From positions 1-45,316 of the forward strand of contig QKED01000040.1 in NCBI GenBank assembly GCA_003252455.1: 45,316 nucleotides of DNA, given 5' to 3'. The notes under the pieces were generated by a model that saw only the letters and a list, made by a program, of their open reading frames with translations, was not told the DNA's origin and did no database searches. Positions 8,014 through 16,379 of this stretch are shown here, piece after piece; the first letter of the stretch is position 1, and each line of letters begins with the position of its first letter. Source of the stretch: Gammaproteobacteria bacterium (GTDB lineage Bacteria; Pseudomonadota; Gammaproteobacteria; Thiohalomonadales; Thiohalomonadaceae). The translations under genes and the position numbers were made by a program.

Positions 8014-8937
8014 CTACAGGAGCGGTCGCAACAGGTGCGCCGTGAGTAGGATGCAGAAGCTCGCGTGGGTGGCCAAGGTGAGCGGGATGGCGGGGATCAG
8101 CTGCCCCTGCAACAGCGCCTTGGTGGCGAGTGCGGCAGGCACGCAGGCGAGCAGCGGCAGGTAGGGGAAGGTCGCGAGTGGCGCCCCCAGCAGCAGCGCG
8201 AAGCCGAGGAGGAAGATCAGCGGCAGCCCGTAGGCCGCGCGCCGTGCGCCGAGGCGTGCCGGCAGGGTCCGTTTGCCGGCCGCCAGGTCCGCGTCGATGT
8301 CGGGGATGGAGTTGACCCAGAGGATGTTGGCGGCGAGGGCACCCACCGCACCCCCGAGCCAGAGCAGCGCCGTCGGCACCTCGCCGAGCAGGATGAGGCC
8401 GGTACCCGCCAGGGGCAGGAGGCCGAAACAGATGGCGATCACCAGGTCGCCCAGGCCGCGGCAGACCAGGCAGGGCGGCCCCGAATAGATCACCGCCAGG
8501 AGCGCGCCGAGCAGGCCGATATAGAGCAGTGCCGCGCCGCTGCTGAGCAGCAGGACGAGCCCGCAGAGGGCCCCGAGGGCGAGCAGTCCCCCCCCCAGGC
8601 GTGCGGTCTGCTGTAACGAGAGCACCCCGTTCTGGATGAAGCGACTGCCCCCGGTGAAGGGGAAGAGGCGTGCCCGATTGAGGGCATCGGTGCCGTTCTG
8701 CGCGTCGAAGTAGTCGTTGAGCACGTTCGCCCCGGCGTGGAACAGCACCATGCCGAGCAGGATCAGCAGCGCCTTGCCCCAGGCCAACGACCCCTCTATC
8801 CCCCAGGCGTAGGCCTCGCCCACCAGCACCACCAGTACCGAGGCGGTGAGAAAGGCCGGGCGGGTGGCGGCAAAGAGCGTACCGAAACGGTTGGCGTGGG
8901 TGCGACCGTGGAAGCGTTCGAGGCTGGGTTCGGGCAT
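8014..8937 (-). CDS. UbiA-family prenyltransferase, MenA-like
   Basis: This is a 307-residue polytopic membrane protein of the UbiA superfamily. It has the two Asp-rich Mg2+/prenyl diphosphate motifs: NVLNDYFDAQNGTD at about residues 71-84 and NSIPDIDADLAAGKRTLPA near 209-227. Roughly eight to nine hydrophobic segments surround them. The first motif, with its D-A-x-N-G-T-D continuation, resembles 1,4-dihydroxy-2-naphthoate polyprenyltransferase (MenA) more than UbiA, so a role in menaquinone synthesis is likely. No other men gene is in the window, and other UbiA-family reactions (other quinones, tetrapyrrole or lipid prenylation) remain possible. It is divergent from the Met-rich pair at 9059; the 121-bp gap must contain promoters for both directions. 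Confidence 0.88.
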   Translation of the reverse strand: MPEPSLERFHGRTHANRFGTLFAATRPAFLTASVLVVLVGEAYAWGIEGSLAWGKALLILLGMVLFHAGANVLNDYFDAQNGTDALNRARLFPFTGGSRFIQNGVLSLQQTARLGGGLLALGALCGLVLLLSSGAALLYIGLLGALLAVIYSGPPCLVCRGLGDLVIAICFGLLPLAGTGLILLGEVPTALLWLGGAVGALAANILWVNSIPDIDADLAAGKRTLPARLGARRAAYGLPLIFLLGFALLLGAPLATFPYLPLLACVPAALATKALLQGQLIPAIPLTLATHASFCILLTAHLLRPLL

Positions 8938-9000
8938 GTGCGGGTCCTGGTGACTGGGGGCATTAAAGCACGCCGTACGGCCACTATTCCATGTGAGTGC

Positions 9001-9044
9001 TTTACTTTACCAGGGGTATTGGTTATCAAAGAGGCAATTTGCCT
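9001..9044 (+). promoter_or_regulatory. Possible promoter and operator-like dyad for the Met-rich pair
   Basis: TTTACT (9001-9006) and TATCAA (9024-9029) are separated by 17 bases, each matching the sigma-70 hexamers at four of six positions. A near-perfect dyad AGGCAATTTGCCT (9032-9044) falls at the predicted transcription start and just before the AGG ribosome-binding site at 9048. The dyad could be a repressor site. The evidence is positional only. Confidence 0.3.
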
Positions 9045-9058
9045 AGCAGGAATGACCT

Positions 9059-9610
9059 ATGGCCCTGGACGCCGAAGAGGCGCGTCTCATCCGCGAAACC
9101 TTGGACGACTTCAAGGTGGGCATGCGCCTGCGTGGCGAGATCAACCTACGCGTGGCGCGACGCGTCACGTTGATCTTGCGCCTGGGCATGGTCAGTGTGG
9201 CGCTCTTCTCGCTGGTGATGCTCTTCATGCTCTCGGCCTTCTCCGGGCAGGTGAAGGAGATGCGCGGGGCACTCATGACCATGAACAATCAGTTCAGCTC
9301 CATCTCCCAGGATATGGCGCGTATCCGCAACATCCTCGTGGTGATGGAGGGGCGGGTCGCGGAGATCGACACCCTCGCCAGCCACACCTCGGCGATCGCC
9401 GGATCTATGCTCAGCGTCGACCGCAGCATGGGGCTGATCACCGACGATGTGGCGGCGCTGCGCCAGGAGGTGGACGGCATCACGGCCCAGGTGCAGCAGA
9501 TGCAGGGTGAGTTCCGTGGCCTGGAGCCCACCGTGCACGGTATCGGGCGCGACGTACACCGCATGGGCGGCCCGATGCGCCTGTTCAACGACCTCAACCC
9601 CTTCAGGTAA
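9059..9610 (+). CDS. Single-span coiled-coil membrane protein A (unknown)
   Basis: This 183-residue protein has a cytoplasmic N-terminus of about 35 residues, one span at about residues 40-62 and a long helical C-terminal part predicted as a coiled coil. That part is rich in Met, Val, Gln and Ala with few helix breakers. It ends with a turn-like tail, VHRMGGPMRLFNDLNPF. The ATG at 9059 follows an AGG eight bases upstream. Its layout and the tail pattern VH-x-M are shared with the next gene, which starts three bases after its stop, so the two are probably tandem paralogues making a hetero-oligomer. The helical part resembles methyl-accepting proteins or phage tape-like helices only in general composition. 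I do not recognise a family and propose no function. Confidence 0.8.
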   Translation: MALDAEEARLIRETLDDFKVGMRLRGEINLRVARRVTLILRLGMVSVALFSLVMLFMLSAFSGQVKEMRGALMTMNNQFSSISQDMARIRNILVVMEGRVAEIDTLASHTSAIAGSMLSVDRSMGLITDDVAALRQEVDGITAQVQQMQGEFRGLEPTVHGIGRDVHRMGGPMRLFNDLNPFR

Positions 9611-9613
9611 TCC

Positions 9614-10192
9614 ATGCCCACACCGCCCACACCGCAACCGGAAGAGTTCACCGCCCTGCTCAACGAGATCAACGAGGTGATGAACAGCTTTCGCGTGGAG
9701 ATGGAGGGGATCGCCCACCACGGTAAGAAGGTGGCCGCTGGCACCCAGCGCGTGGTGCGTCTGACCCTGGTCACCGTGGTGCTCACGGTGCTCATGAGCA
9801 TCTACCTGATCATCGTCATGGCCGCCGATATGGGCAACATGACCACCGACCTGCGCACCATGTACGCCAACTTCGGCAACATGGCCAACAACATGCACAT
9901 CATCACCGAGAAGGTGGGGGCGATGGGTGAGAGCGTCAGCGCCATGCAGCAGATGAGCTATGGCATGGCGAGCATGGACCGCGACCTCGGGCGTGTGGTC
10001 GGCAACATGCTGTCAATGCGCCAAGAGGTGGCGCTGCTGCGCACCGACCTGGTGACCATCCATCAAAGCGTGGGGGAGATGGCCGCGCGCCTCGGCGGGG
10101 TCAACCGTGCGGTGCAGGGGATGGGGTATAACGTGCACGAGATGGCCGCCCCACCGAACATGGGCCCCCTCAAGCGGATGTGGCCCGATTGA
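9614..10192 (+). CDS. Single-span coiled-coil membrane protein B, Met-rich (unknown)
   Basis: This 192-residue paralogue-like partner of the preceding gene has the same plan: a 50-residue N-terminus, one span at about 55-75 and a long helical region. Met is unusually abundant in the helix, recurring as in MGNMTTDLRTMYANFGNM and AMQQMSYGMASM. The C-terminus VHEMAAPPNMGPLKRMW parallels the tail of protein A. The Met spacing of three to four residues would place many Met side chains on one helical face, which could mean a packing surface or metal/oxidation sensitivity; neither is demonstrated. It starts three bases after gene A and converges with the pilin-like gene at 10222. Function unknown. 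Confidence 0.8.
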   Translation: MPTPPTPQPEEFTALLNEINEVMNSFRVEMEGIAHHGKKVAAGTQRVVRLTLVTVVLTVLMSIYLIIVMAADMGNMTTDLRTMYANFGNMANNMHIITEKVGAMGESVSAMQQMSYGMASMDRDLGRVVGNMLSMRQEVALLRTDLVTIHQSVGEMAARLGGVNRAVQGMGYNVHEMAAPPNMGPLKRMWPD

Positions 10193-10221
10193 GTCCCCTC
10201 GATAGGGTGAGTACGCACGGT

Positions 10222-10611
10222 CTATTCGGACGGCGTCGGGCCGATGAGGTCTTTGCACAGGCCGGTGATCAGCGTCTTCGGCGTGCCGACGCAGCTCCAG
10301 ATGTAGCCCTGTCCCATCTTCACCGGGGTGAGGGTCAGGTGTAGGCCATCGCGCGTGTTGTACAGCTCCACGACCCCCTCTTCGTCCACCGAGAGGCTGG
10401 AGACGAGTTCGGGACAGTGACCGTCGAAGGCGACTCCCTCGGGTGACTCATCGGCCAGCAGACGCTGGCTTACGGCCTGGCGAAACGCTTGGGTGCACAT
10501 CAGCATCGAACCGCTGGCGATCTTCTTCAGCGAGGCGTCGTCACGCTTGGGCAGTGACAGTAGCAGGATACCGAAGAGCAGGATGGTGCCGATGAGCATA
10601 CGTCCGATCAT
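10222..10611 (-). CDS. Membrane-anchored pilin-C-terminus-like protein
   Basis: This 129-residue protein has an N-terminal hydrophobic span (about 5-22) and a small extracytoplasmic domain with four Cys. The second half, with LHLTLTPVKMGQGYIWSC and a final Cys near LCKDL, is reminiscent of the C-terminal half of type IV pilins: the strand before an LTP and W-x-C, and the closing Cys of the D-region. However, there is no prepilin peptidase site (no G|FxxxE), so it cannot be a normal pilin subunit. Its ATG overlaps the stop of the YhaN-like ATPase gene (ATGA), so it is translated as the third gene of that operon. Why a pilin-like protein follows a DNA-repair pair is not clear. The resemblance is by eye. 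Confidence 0.72.
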   Translation of the reverse strand: MIGRMLIGTILLFGILLLSLPKRDDASLKKIASGSMLMCTQAFRQAVSQRLLADESPEGVAFDGHCPELVSSLSVDEEGVVELYNTRDGLHLTLTPVKMGQGYIWSCVGTPKTLITGLCKDLIGPTPSE

Positions 10612-13600
10612 GAGCGGGCCCCTGGGTTGGGTAGATGGTGCACCCGGAACGACCCCTCGGGGAGCTGCGCCTTCGCCAGCTGCTCCAGATGGTCGTGATG
10701 GGTGAAGTAGAGTACCTGGGTACGCCTGGAGAGCGCTGCCAACTGGGTCAAAGCGGCGTTGGCGCGCGCGTCGTCGAACTGCACCAGGATGTCATCGAGC
10801 ACCAGCGGCACGGCGGGGTGGGCGTCGAGGTGGCGCTCGATGGCGGCCAGACGCAGGGCGAGGTAGAGCTGGTCCAGCGTGCCGGTGCTCATCCCCTCGA
10901 CCCCCAGGCGCTCGCCACTGCGACGCTGGGCGAGGAGGCGTGCCTCTGCCCCTTCCTGTTCGGGATAGAGGCGGGTGAAGCCGCCGAGGGTGAGCTGGGC
11001 GAAGTGCGCCGAGGCGCGGCTCAGCAGCGGGTCCTGATTCTCCTCGCGATAGCGGGCGATGGTGCGCTTGAGGAGCTGCTCCGCCAGCACCAGGTGGACG
11101 TAGCGTTCACTGAGTTGGCGCACCTCGGCCAGGGCCATGGCCGCCTCGGCGGCGTGGTCTGCTGCGGTGGCGCGGCCATCGGCGGCGTCATACTCGGCCT
11201 GGTGACGACCAGACTGCTCGCGCGCCTTGGCCAGTGCGCTGTCGTTCGCGGCGATGGCCGCCGTCAGCTGCTCGATGCGAAGTGTCAGGCTCGCCTCGTC
11301 CGGCCCCGCTGCACACTCCTCAGCCAGCACTTGCGCCGGGCGTCCCTCGCTCGCCGCGTCGATAAACTGTTGCACCGCCTGCTGACGCGCGCTGAGCTGC
11401 GCGTGTTGCTCGCGCCGCTGCTCGATCTCGGGCAGCGCCTCGACCCTGTCGACCCCGGCGATACGGCAGAGCCCATCGAGGGTGGCCTGGTCGTGGGCGA
11501 TCTGCTCATCGAGCTGCTCGCGCCGTTGGCGGATCTCACTGGCCTTGCCCTCCAGGGCCGCGCGCGCCTGTTGTGTCCCACGCGCCTGCTCCAGCGCCTC
11601 GCGTAGGCGCTGTATCCCGAGCGTCGGCTCGCCGCCGTCGAGGTCGAGTTGCGCACAGAGCTGTTGCAGCGCCGTGGCGAACTCCGCCATCTGCCGCGCC
11701 ACACCGAGGTGTCGCCCCTCGGCGATGGCGAGCGTGTCGTTGGCGTGGGCCAGTTGTCGCCACAGGTCGAGCCTGTGTTCGATCTGGGCGGTGGTCGATG
11801 CGTGGGGGAGGCCGAGGGCGGCGAGTGGCTCGCGCCACTGCGTCACCAACGCCGCGAGCGCGTGGTCGAGTCGCGTCAGCGTCGCCTGCGCCTGCTCCTG
11901 CCCCTGAAGGCGTGCGCGCTCCTCGCTGCGCCAACTGCGTTCGGCATCGCGTGCCTGCTCGCTCTGGGCGATACGCTGCTGGGCCAGCGCCAGGGTGGCG
12001 GCCAGGCCCTGCGTCGGCGGGATGGCCAGCTCGGTGGCGAGGCCATCGCGCAGTCGATCGATCTGTGCCTCTGCCTGGGTCAGTTCGAGCTGCCCCGCGG
12101 CGAGCGCATCTGCCTCGTCGAGCAGTTGAGCGCGGCGCTCCAGCCACTGCGACAAGTCGCCCGGCCTGTGTAGCGTAAAGCTGGCGAGGAGCGCCCCGCG
12201 TGCCGGGGCGAGCGCGGCGTGGAGCGCCTGCATGATCGTCGCCTGTTCCGCCTCGTGACGCGCGATGAGTGCCCCCTGTGCCGCCTGCTGTTGCCGCAGC
12301 TCACGCTCCTCGTGGAGTAGCTGGCTGTAGCGGGCGGCCTCTTCGGCGCTGTCGAGCAGCTGTTCGGCCAGTTGGTCGCTCGACTGGACCAGGCCAAGGG
12401 CCTCGGCCAACGCGCTGGGCGCAGGTGGAGTGCCCGTCTGCCACTGGGTAAAGAGTGCGGTGAATGCGTCGTCGCGCTCTTGGCGTCGCGCGGCCCAACG
12501 CTCGCGGGTGGGGGGCTCGCCACGGCGGCGTAGCTGCTGGAGGGCGTCGTTGAGCCTGGTGAGTTGCGCGTCGATCTCCTCTTGGCGGCGGCGCGCATCG
12601 CGCAGCGCCTCGTCGAGCGGTTGCCAGCGCCCTTGCCACGCCTCTACCTGTTCACGCTCTGGCAGGGGGATTTGGCGCAGGGCGTCGCTATCGGCGCACC
12701 AGTGTAGCGTGCGGCTGAGGCGCTCTTGGAGCTGTTGCGCACGCCGCAGCAGCCCCACGCGGCGGGCGTCGAGCTGCGTCTCCAGCGGGCCGAGGGCACT
12801 GATACGGGCGACTTCGCTCTGTAGCGACTCACTAGTGAGGGGGGCGTCGCTCTCGGGTTTGGGGCGTGGCTGTGCCGAGCGGCGTAGCTGCTCTTCGGTC
12901 GTCTCGCGCTGCGCCATCAGGGCGGCGTGGCGACGCAGTGACTCGCGCAGCTGCTCGGTCGCGTCAAGCGCGGGCAGCAGGGCGCGGATGGCCTGCGCCT
13001 CGGCGCTGGCGGTGAGCCCTAGGCGGTCGAGCAGCCCCTGGCAGGTCGCGACCTGGGCCGCATGCTCCAAACGCAGTTTGGGCAGGTCGTGGGCATCTTT
13101 CTGGTAGCTGCCGTAGCGCTCACGGAGTAGCTCGATCGGCTCAGCCAGGCCCAGGGCACGCAGGTCGCCGGTGGGCGCTTCGAGCTGTGCCTTGAGGGCC
13201 TGCTCCTGCTCGCACAGCGGCGTGCGTTGCGCGCGGTGAGTGGCGAGGCGTGCCTGGGCCTCGGTGCGCTGTTGGGTGGCGTCGGCAGGAAGGGGCGGGA
13301 GGCTGCCGAGGGCATCGAGCGCTGCCTGCAATCGCGCCAGCTCCTCCAGCCTTGGCCGTATGCGCTGGATGCGGCCAAGGCGCTGCGACTCCTCCAGTAG
13401 GGTGCGCCGGGCCGCCTCCAGCTCCGTGACCTGTTGCCGACTGGCCTGGAGGTTGGCCTCCAACTGCCTCCAGGCGGCGCCCTTGAGCAGCGCCTTGTCG
13501 GCGGCCTTGTGGCTCTCGGTGTAGCGCCGGATGGCGTCGTTGATGCGCGGTTTGCTGCCGGTTTTTTTGAACAGTTCGAGGTAGTCGGCGTGCAGCTGGC

Positions 13601-14099
13601 GTTGGATCGGGTGCAGCCCCTGCAAGCCGCTGCCCGCCTCGTAGAGCGCCCGCCCCAGCTCGCCGCCCCCCTGGGCCAGCGCCTCACCGCCCCGTTGCAG
13701 GCGCTCCAGGTCGAGGCCGAAGAGCTGCTCGAACAGCGTACGCTCGATGCCGAGGAGGCGCTGTAGCTGACCCTCGTCGAGCGGGTCATCGTTGCGGTCG
13801 CGTAGGGTCTGCTTGTTACCACGGCGGCGTTGGAGGGTGAGGCGTTCACCCTGCGCACCCTCGACCTCGGCGCCGATGCGGAGTTTGGTCTTGGGGTGGA
13901 GGAAATCGTCTGTTTCGAGGTGTTGAAAGCCGAACAGCAGGTTGGAGAGGGCGCGCAGCAGGGTGCTCTTGCCCGCCTCGTTGGGGCCGACGATGAGGTG
14001 CAGGTCGCTAGTACCACTCACCGGTCGGGGCAGCGGCAGTTGCAGTTCGGTGAAGTGCCCGAAGGCGGTGAGGTCGAGGCGGTTAAGGCGCATCCTCAC
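10608..14099 (-). CDS. yhaN: YhaN-like SMC/Rad50-type ATPase
   Basis: This 1163-residue ATPase is of the SbcC/Rad50 class, closest in layout to Bacillus YhaN. The N-terminal half-site has Walker A GPNEAGKST at residues 38-46. A very long coiled-coil-rich middle (about 180-1000) is full of Gln, Arg, Glu and Ala. The C-terminal half-site has an ABC signature region MSTGTLDQLYLALRLA, Walker B VLDD ending at residue 1103, and an H-loop in FTHHDHL. I see no clear CxxC zinc hook. With the adjoining phosphoesterase it should form an SbcDC/Mre11-Rad50-like complex that processes DNA ends or hairpins. It overlaps the phosphoesterase gene by 17 bases and the pilin-like gene by four, so the three are one translational unit. 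Confidence 0.9.
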   Translation of the reverse strand: MRMRLNRLDLTAFGHFTELQLPLPRPVSGTSDLHLIVGPNEAGKSTLLRALSNLLFGFQHLETDDFLHPKTKLRIGAEVEGAQGERLTLQRRRGNKQTLRDRNDDPLDEGQLQRLLGIERTLFEQLFGLDLERLQRGGEALAQGGGELGRALYEAGSGLQGLHPIQRQLHADYLELFKKTGSKPRINDAIRRYTESHKAADKALLKGAAWRQLEANLQASRQQVTELEAARRTLLEESQRLGRIQRIRPRLEELARLQAALDALGSLPPLPADATQQRTEAQARLATHRAQRTPLCEQEQALKAQLEAPTGDLRALGLAEPIELLRERYGSYQKDAHDLPKLRLEHAAQVATCQGLLDRLGLTASAEAQAIRALLPALDATEQLRESLRRHAALMAQRETTEEQLRRSAQPRPKPESDAPLTSESLQSEVARISALGPLETQLDARRVGLLRRAQQLQERLSRTLHWCADSDALRQIPLPEREQVEAWQGRWQPLDEALRDARRRQEEIDAQLTRLNDALQQLRRRGEPPTRERWAARRQERDDAFTALFTQWQTGTPPAPSALAEALGLVQSSDQLAEQLLDSAEEAARYSQLLHEERELRQQQAAQGALIARHEAEQATIMQALHAALAPARGALLASFTLHRPGDLSQWLERRAQLLDEADALAAGQLELTQAEAQIDRLRDGLATELAIPPTQGLAATLALAQQRIAQSEQARDAERSWRSEERARLQGQEQAQATLTRLDHALAALVTQWREPLAALGLPHASTTAQIEHRLDLWRQLAHANDTLAIAEGRHLGVARQMAEFATALQQLCAQLDLDGGEPTLGIQRLREALEQARGTQQARAALEGKASEIRQRREQLDEQIAHDQATLDGLCRIAGVDRVEALPEIEQRREQHAQLSARQQAVQQFIDAASEGRPAQVLAEECAAGPDEASLTLRIEQLTAAIAANDSALAKAREQSGRHQAEYDAADGRATAADHAAEAAMALAEVRQLSERYVHLVLAEQLLKRTIARYREENQDPLLSRASAHFAQLTLGGFTRLYPEQEGAEARLLAQRRSGERLGVEGMSTGTLDQLYLALRLAAIERHLDAHPAVPLVLDDILVQFDDARANAALTQLAALSRRTQVLYFTHHDHLEQLAKAQLPEGSFRVHHLPNPGARS

Positions 14100-15402
14100 C
14101 CTCCGTGGCGCTGTCGAGGCGGGTCAGTAGCTCCTGTTCGACGGCGTCGAGCTGTTGTGCGAGCCAGGCGGGGTCGGTGAGCAGTTGGCTAAATGCCTGC
14201 CCTGCGCCCTCCGCGGCGCCATCCATGCCGGATTCGGCGTGCTTTTGCAGGATCGGTGGCAGTTTCTGCGCAAGCTCGTGCAAGAGCGTGCCGCACTCAC
14301 CGTCGAGAAGCCTTGCGGGCTGCGTCTTGAGGTGGTCGAGCGCCTGTAGCAGGGTGGCGGTGGGGTCGTCGCCCTCGCGTTGGGGTTGCTCGGCCCTGGG
14401 TGGCGTGGTCTCCATGCGCAGCTGTTCGAGCCAGACCTGCTCGCCGTAGTAGGCGGCGAGGTCGAGCTGGATCTGGCTCTCGGCCTGCTGCTGCTCGCGG
14501 TGCAGTTCGCGGTGCAGCGGGGTGCGACCGTGGAGGGTTAGGCGCAGGGCGAGGGGCCGACCATCGGCCTCGGCGAGCGCCTGGTCGAGGGCTGTGCGCA
14601 GGGCGCGGTCGAACGCATCGCGCCGCTCGCAGTGGCTCAGGTCGAGGTGCAGGTGGTGCCAACGCACCACGTCCAGCGGGTGGAAGTCGAGGCGGCTGAC
14701 GCCATCCAGATCCACCTCGACCAGCAGCGCCCCCTTGGCCCCGCACTCGCGCGCGTGGCGCCCCTGGAGGTTGCCGCTGTAGACGATGGGCGGTCGCTGC
14801 TGCACCACCTTGTGTTGATGCACATGCCCCAGCGCCCAGTAGTGGTAGCCCTTGGCGTTGAGGCTCTCGGGGTGGCTCGGGGCGTAGGCGGCGTGTTGGC
14901 CGCTGTCGTTCAGGTTGGTGTGCAGGAGGCCGAGGTTGATGAGGCCCGGCTCGGCCTGGGGGTAGCCGCTGGTGAGGTTGTCGAGCACCTCGCGCTGCGC
15001 GTAGCTCTGTCCGTGCACGACAACGCCGAGGGCGGCATGGCGCACCGATTCGCAGCGTTTGTGGCTGTGTTGATGCACGCCTTCGGGCCAGCGCAGCCCG
15101 CGGCTCAGCGCGGAGTCGGCGTCATGGTTGCCGAGCACCAGGTGCACCTGGATCCCGGCGTCGAGCAGGCGCGCGAGTTGGCGATTGAGGAACAGGGCGG
15201 TCTGCACATCGCGCCACTCGCCATCGTAGAGGTCCCCGGCGATCAGCAGCAGATCGACCTCTTCGTCGAGGCAGAGCTGCACGAGGTTCTCCAGTGCGCG
15301 GCGGGTGGCGCCGCGCAGCTGCTCCAGCGGGGCGTCGGAGTAGCGGGAGAGGCCGTGCAGGGGCGAGTCGAGGTGGATGTCGGCGGCGTGGACGAACTTC
15401 AC
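14083..15402 (-). CDS. yhaO: YhaO-like metallophosphoesterase (Mre11/SbcD type)
   Basis: This 439-residue protein is the predicted nuclease of an SbcDC-like pair. Calcineurin-like metal ligands are in order: Asp8 and His10 (AADIHLDSP), Asp57 (AGDLYDG), Asn92-His93 (LGNHDAD), the later His in GLLHTN, and GHVH in WALGHVHQH. After about residue 280 comes a capping or ATPase-docking part. The start is a GTG at 15402, chosen because the conserved MKFVHAADIHLDSP start falls exactly there. The gene overlaps the YhaN-like ATPase, as in Bacillus. The complex is expected to act on double-strand ends or stalled forks in the cytoplasm. The yha-type naming over sbcCD is based on the phosphoesterase layout and lack of an evident zinc hook. 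Confidence 0.9.
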   Translation of the reverse strand: MKFVHAADIHLDSPLHGLSRYSDAPLEQLRGATRRALENLVQLCLDEEVDLLLIAGDLYDGEWRDVQTALFLNRQLARLLDAGIQVHLVLGNHDADSALSRGLRWPEGVHQHSHKRCESVRHAALGVVVHGQSYAQREVLDNLTSGYPQAEPGLINLGLLHTNLNDSGQHAAYAPSHPESLNAKGYHYWALGHVHQHKVVQQRPPIVYSGNLQGRHARECGAKGALLVEVDLDGVSRLDFHPLDVVRWHHLHLDLSHCERRDAFDRALRTALDQALAEADGRPLALRLTLHGRTPLHRELHREQQQAESQIQLDLAAYYGEQVWLEQLRMETTPPRAEQPQREGDDPTATLLQALDHLKTQPARLLDGECGTLLHELAQKLPPILQKHAESGMDGAAEGAGQAFSQLLTDPAWLAQQLDAVEQELLTRLDSATEGEDAP

Positions 15403-15462
15403 TGGCGCAGGGGGCAGTTCCGTGTGGGGTATGGGAGCTCCCTCTCCCGTCGGCGGTCGAGG

Positions 15463-16269
15463 TCAGTAGCCCCAGAGGGCCTTGAGCAGACGATGTTGGC
15501 CAGCATACACCTCGGGCGAGGCCTCCTCCAACTTGTCCACATTCATGGCGCGCAGGGCGGCCTGACCGAGCGGGTCGGTGTGGGCGTTGAGTAGGGCGTT
15601 AGTGACGGTCTGGCGCATGGGCACGCTCACCTTGTCGGAGGCGCTGATACCGGGGGAGGGGACCTGGGGGGTGGTCACCACCGTGGTCAGGGTGGGGTAG
15701 CGTCCGACCAGGGGGGTGGGGATCATCGCGCCGTCGGCCTCGCCGGAGACCGCCTTCTCCGCCGCCTCGACCGAGTCACGGGTCTCGATGAGGTAGGGCT
15801 GGCGCAGCGGATTGGGGTAGATCTCCGCCAGCACCAGGGCACCGTAGGCGGGGTTGGCGGTGGTGGCGACGCGGCGACCGATCATGTCCTTGGGGTCGAG
15901 GGCGAAGACCCCCTCGTTGGCCACCAGTGAGTAGCTCACCACGCTCGGCATCTTGGCGAGGAGGTGGTAGCCCATCTTCTGGAGCCGGTAGTCGGTGAAG
16001 TGCGGGCCGTCGAGGACGAAGTCGAACTCCTTCTTCTTCATCATCTGCCAGTAGACGAGGAAGTTGCTGGTGGTGATCAGCTGGAACTCCTGCCCGCTCA
16101 CCTTCTTCAGGTAGGTGATCAGGGGGGTGTAGACGGCGAGACTCTCCTCGGGCGAGAGGACGGGGTGGACCGCCAGGGTGTAGGTCTGGGCACGCGCGCC
16201 GCCACACGCCAAGAGCAGTAGCAGCAGCACGCCGCGCATGAGGCGGGCGCAAAGGGATGGACGGGTCAT
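15463..16269 (-). CDS. PhnD-like periplasmic binding protein (orphan)
   Basis: This 268-residue periplasmic protein is of the PhnD/phosphate-phosphonate-type binding family. It has a signal peptide with a Leu-rich core (MRGVLLLLLLACGGARAQ, cleaved near residue 27). The mature domain follows with typical features: EESLAVYTPLITYL, a KKKEFDFVLDGPHFTDYR region and YGALVLAEIYP. The ATG at 16269 is chosen over one at 16356 because GAGGAG lies at 16276-16281, six bases upstream, and because the signal peptide then starts normally. No ABC permease or ATPase is adjacent. Many such orphans feed ligand information to sensor proteins rather than to a transporter; here PilR/PilS lie directly upstream, but any link is inference. 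The ligand is unknown. Confidence 0.85.
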   Translation of the reverse strand: MTRPSLCARLMRGVLLLLLLACGGARAQTYTLAVHPVLSPEESLAVYTPLITYLKKVSGQEFQLITTSNFLVYWQMMKKKEFDFVLDGPHFTDYRLQKMGYHLLAKMPSVVSYSLVANEGVFALDPKDMIGRRVATTANPAYGALVLAEIYPNPLRQPYLIETRDSVEAAEKAVSGEADGAMIPTPLVGRYPTLTTVVTTPQVPSPGISASDKVSVPMRQTVTNALLNAHTDPLGQAALRAMNVDKLEEASPEVYAGQHRLLKALWGY

Positions 16270-16379
16270 GTCGGACTCCTCAATTTCCACTCGGTGGGCG
16301 GACCAGGGTGTGGTCCGAGCGACCTGCTGTCTCGCAGGTTTGTCCGCCTTGGTCAAAGCCCGGCGGTGAGTGAGTCTAT

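Noticed and set aside
10608-15402. Phage or toxin-type defence system with YhaO/YhaN
   Set aside because: The pair fits the housekeeping SbcDC-like class; the third gene has no toxin or nuclease motif.
15433-15442. Palindrome GGGAGCTCCC between the nuclease and PhnD-like genes
   Set aside because: A 10-base palindrome without loop space or U-run is not a convincing terminator, and may be chance in GC-rich DNA.
16270-16356. Longer start for the PhnD-like protein
   Set aside because: The ATG at 16269 has GAGGAG at a good distance and gives a normal signal peptide; the longer start would bury it.
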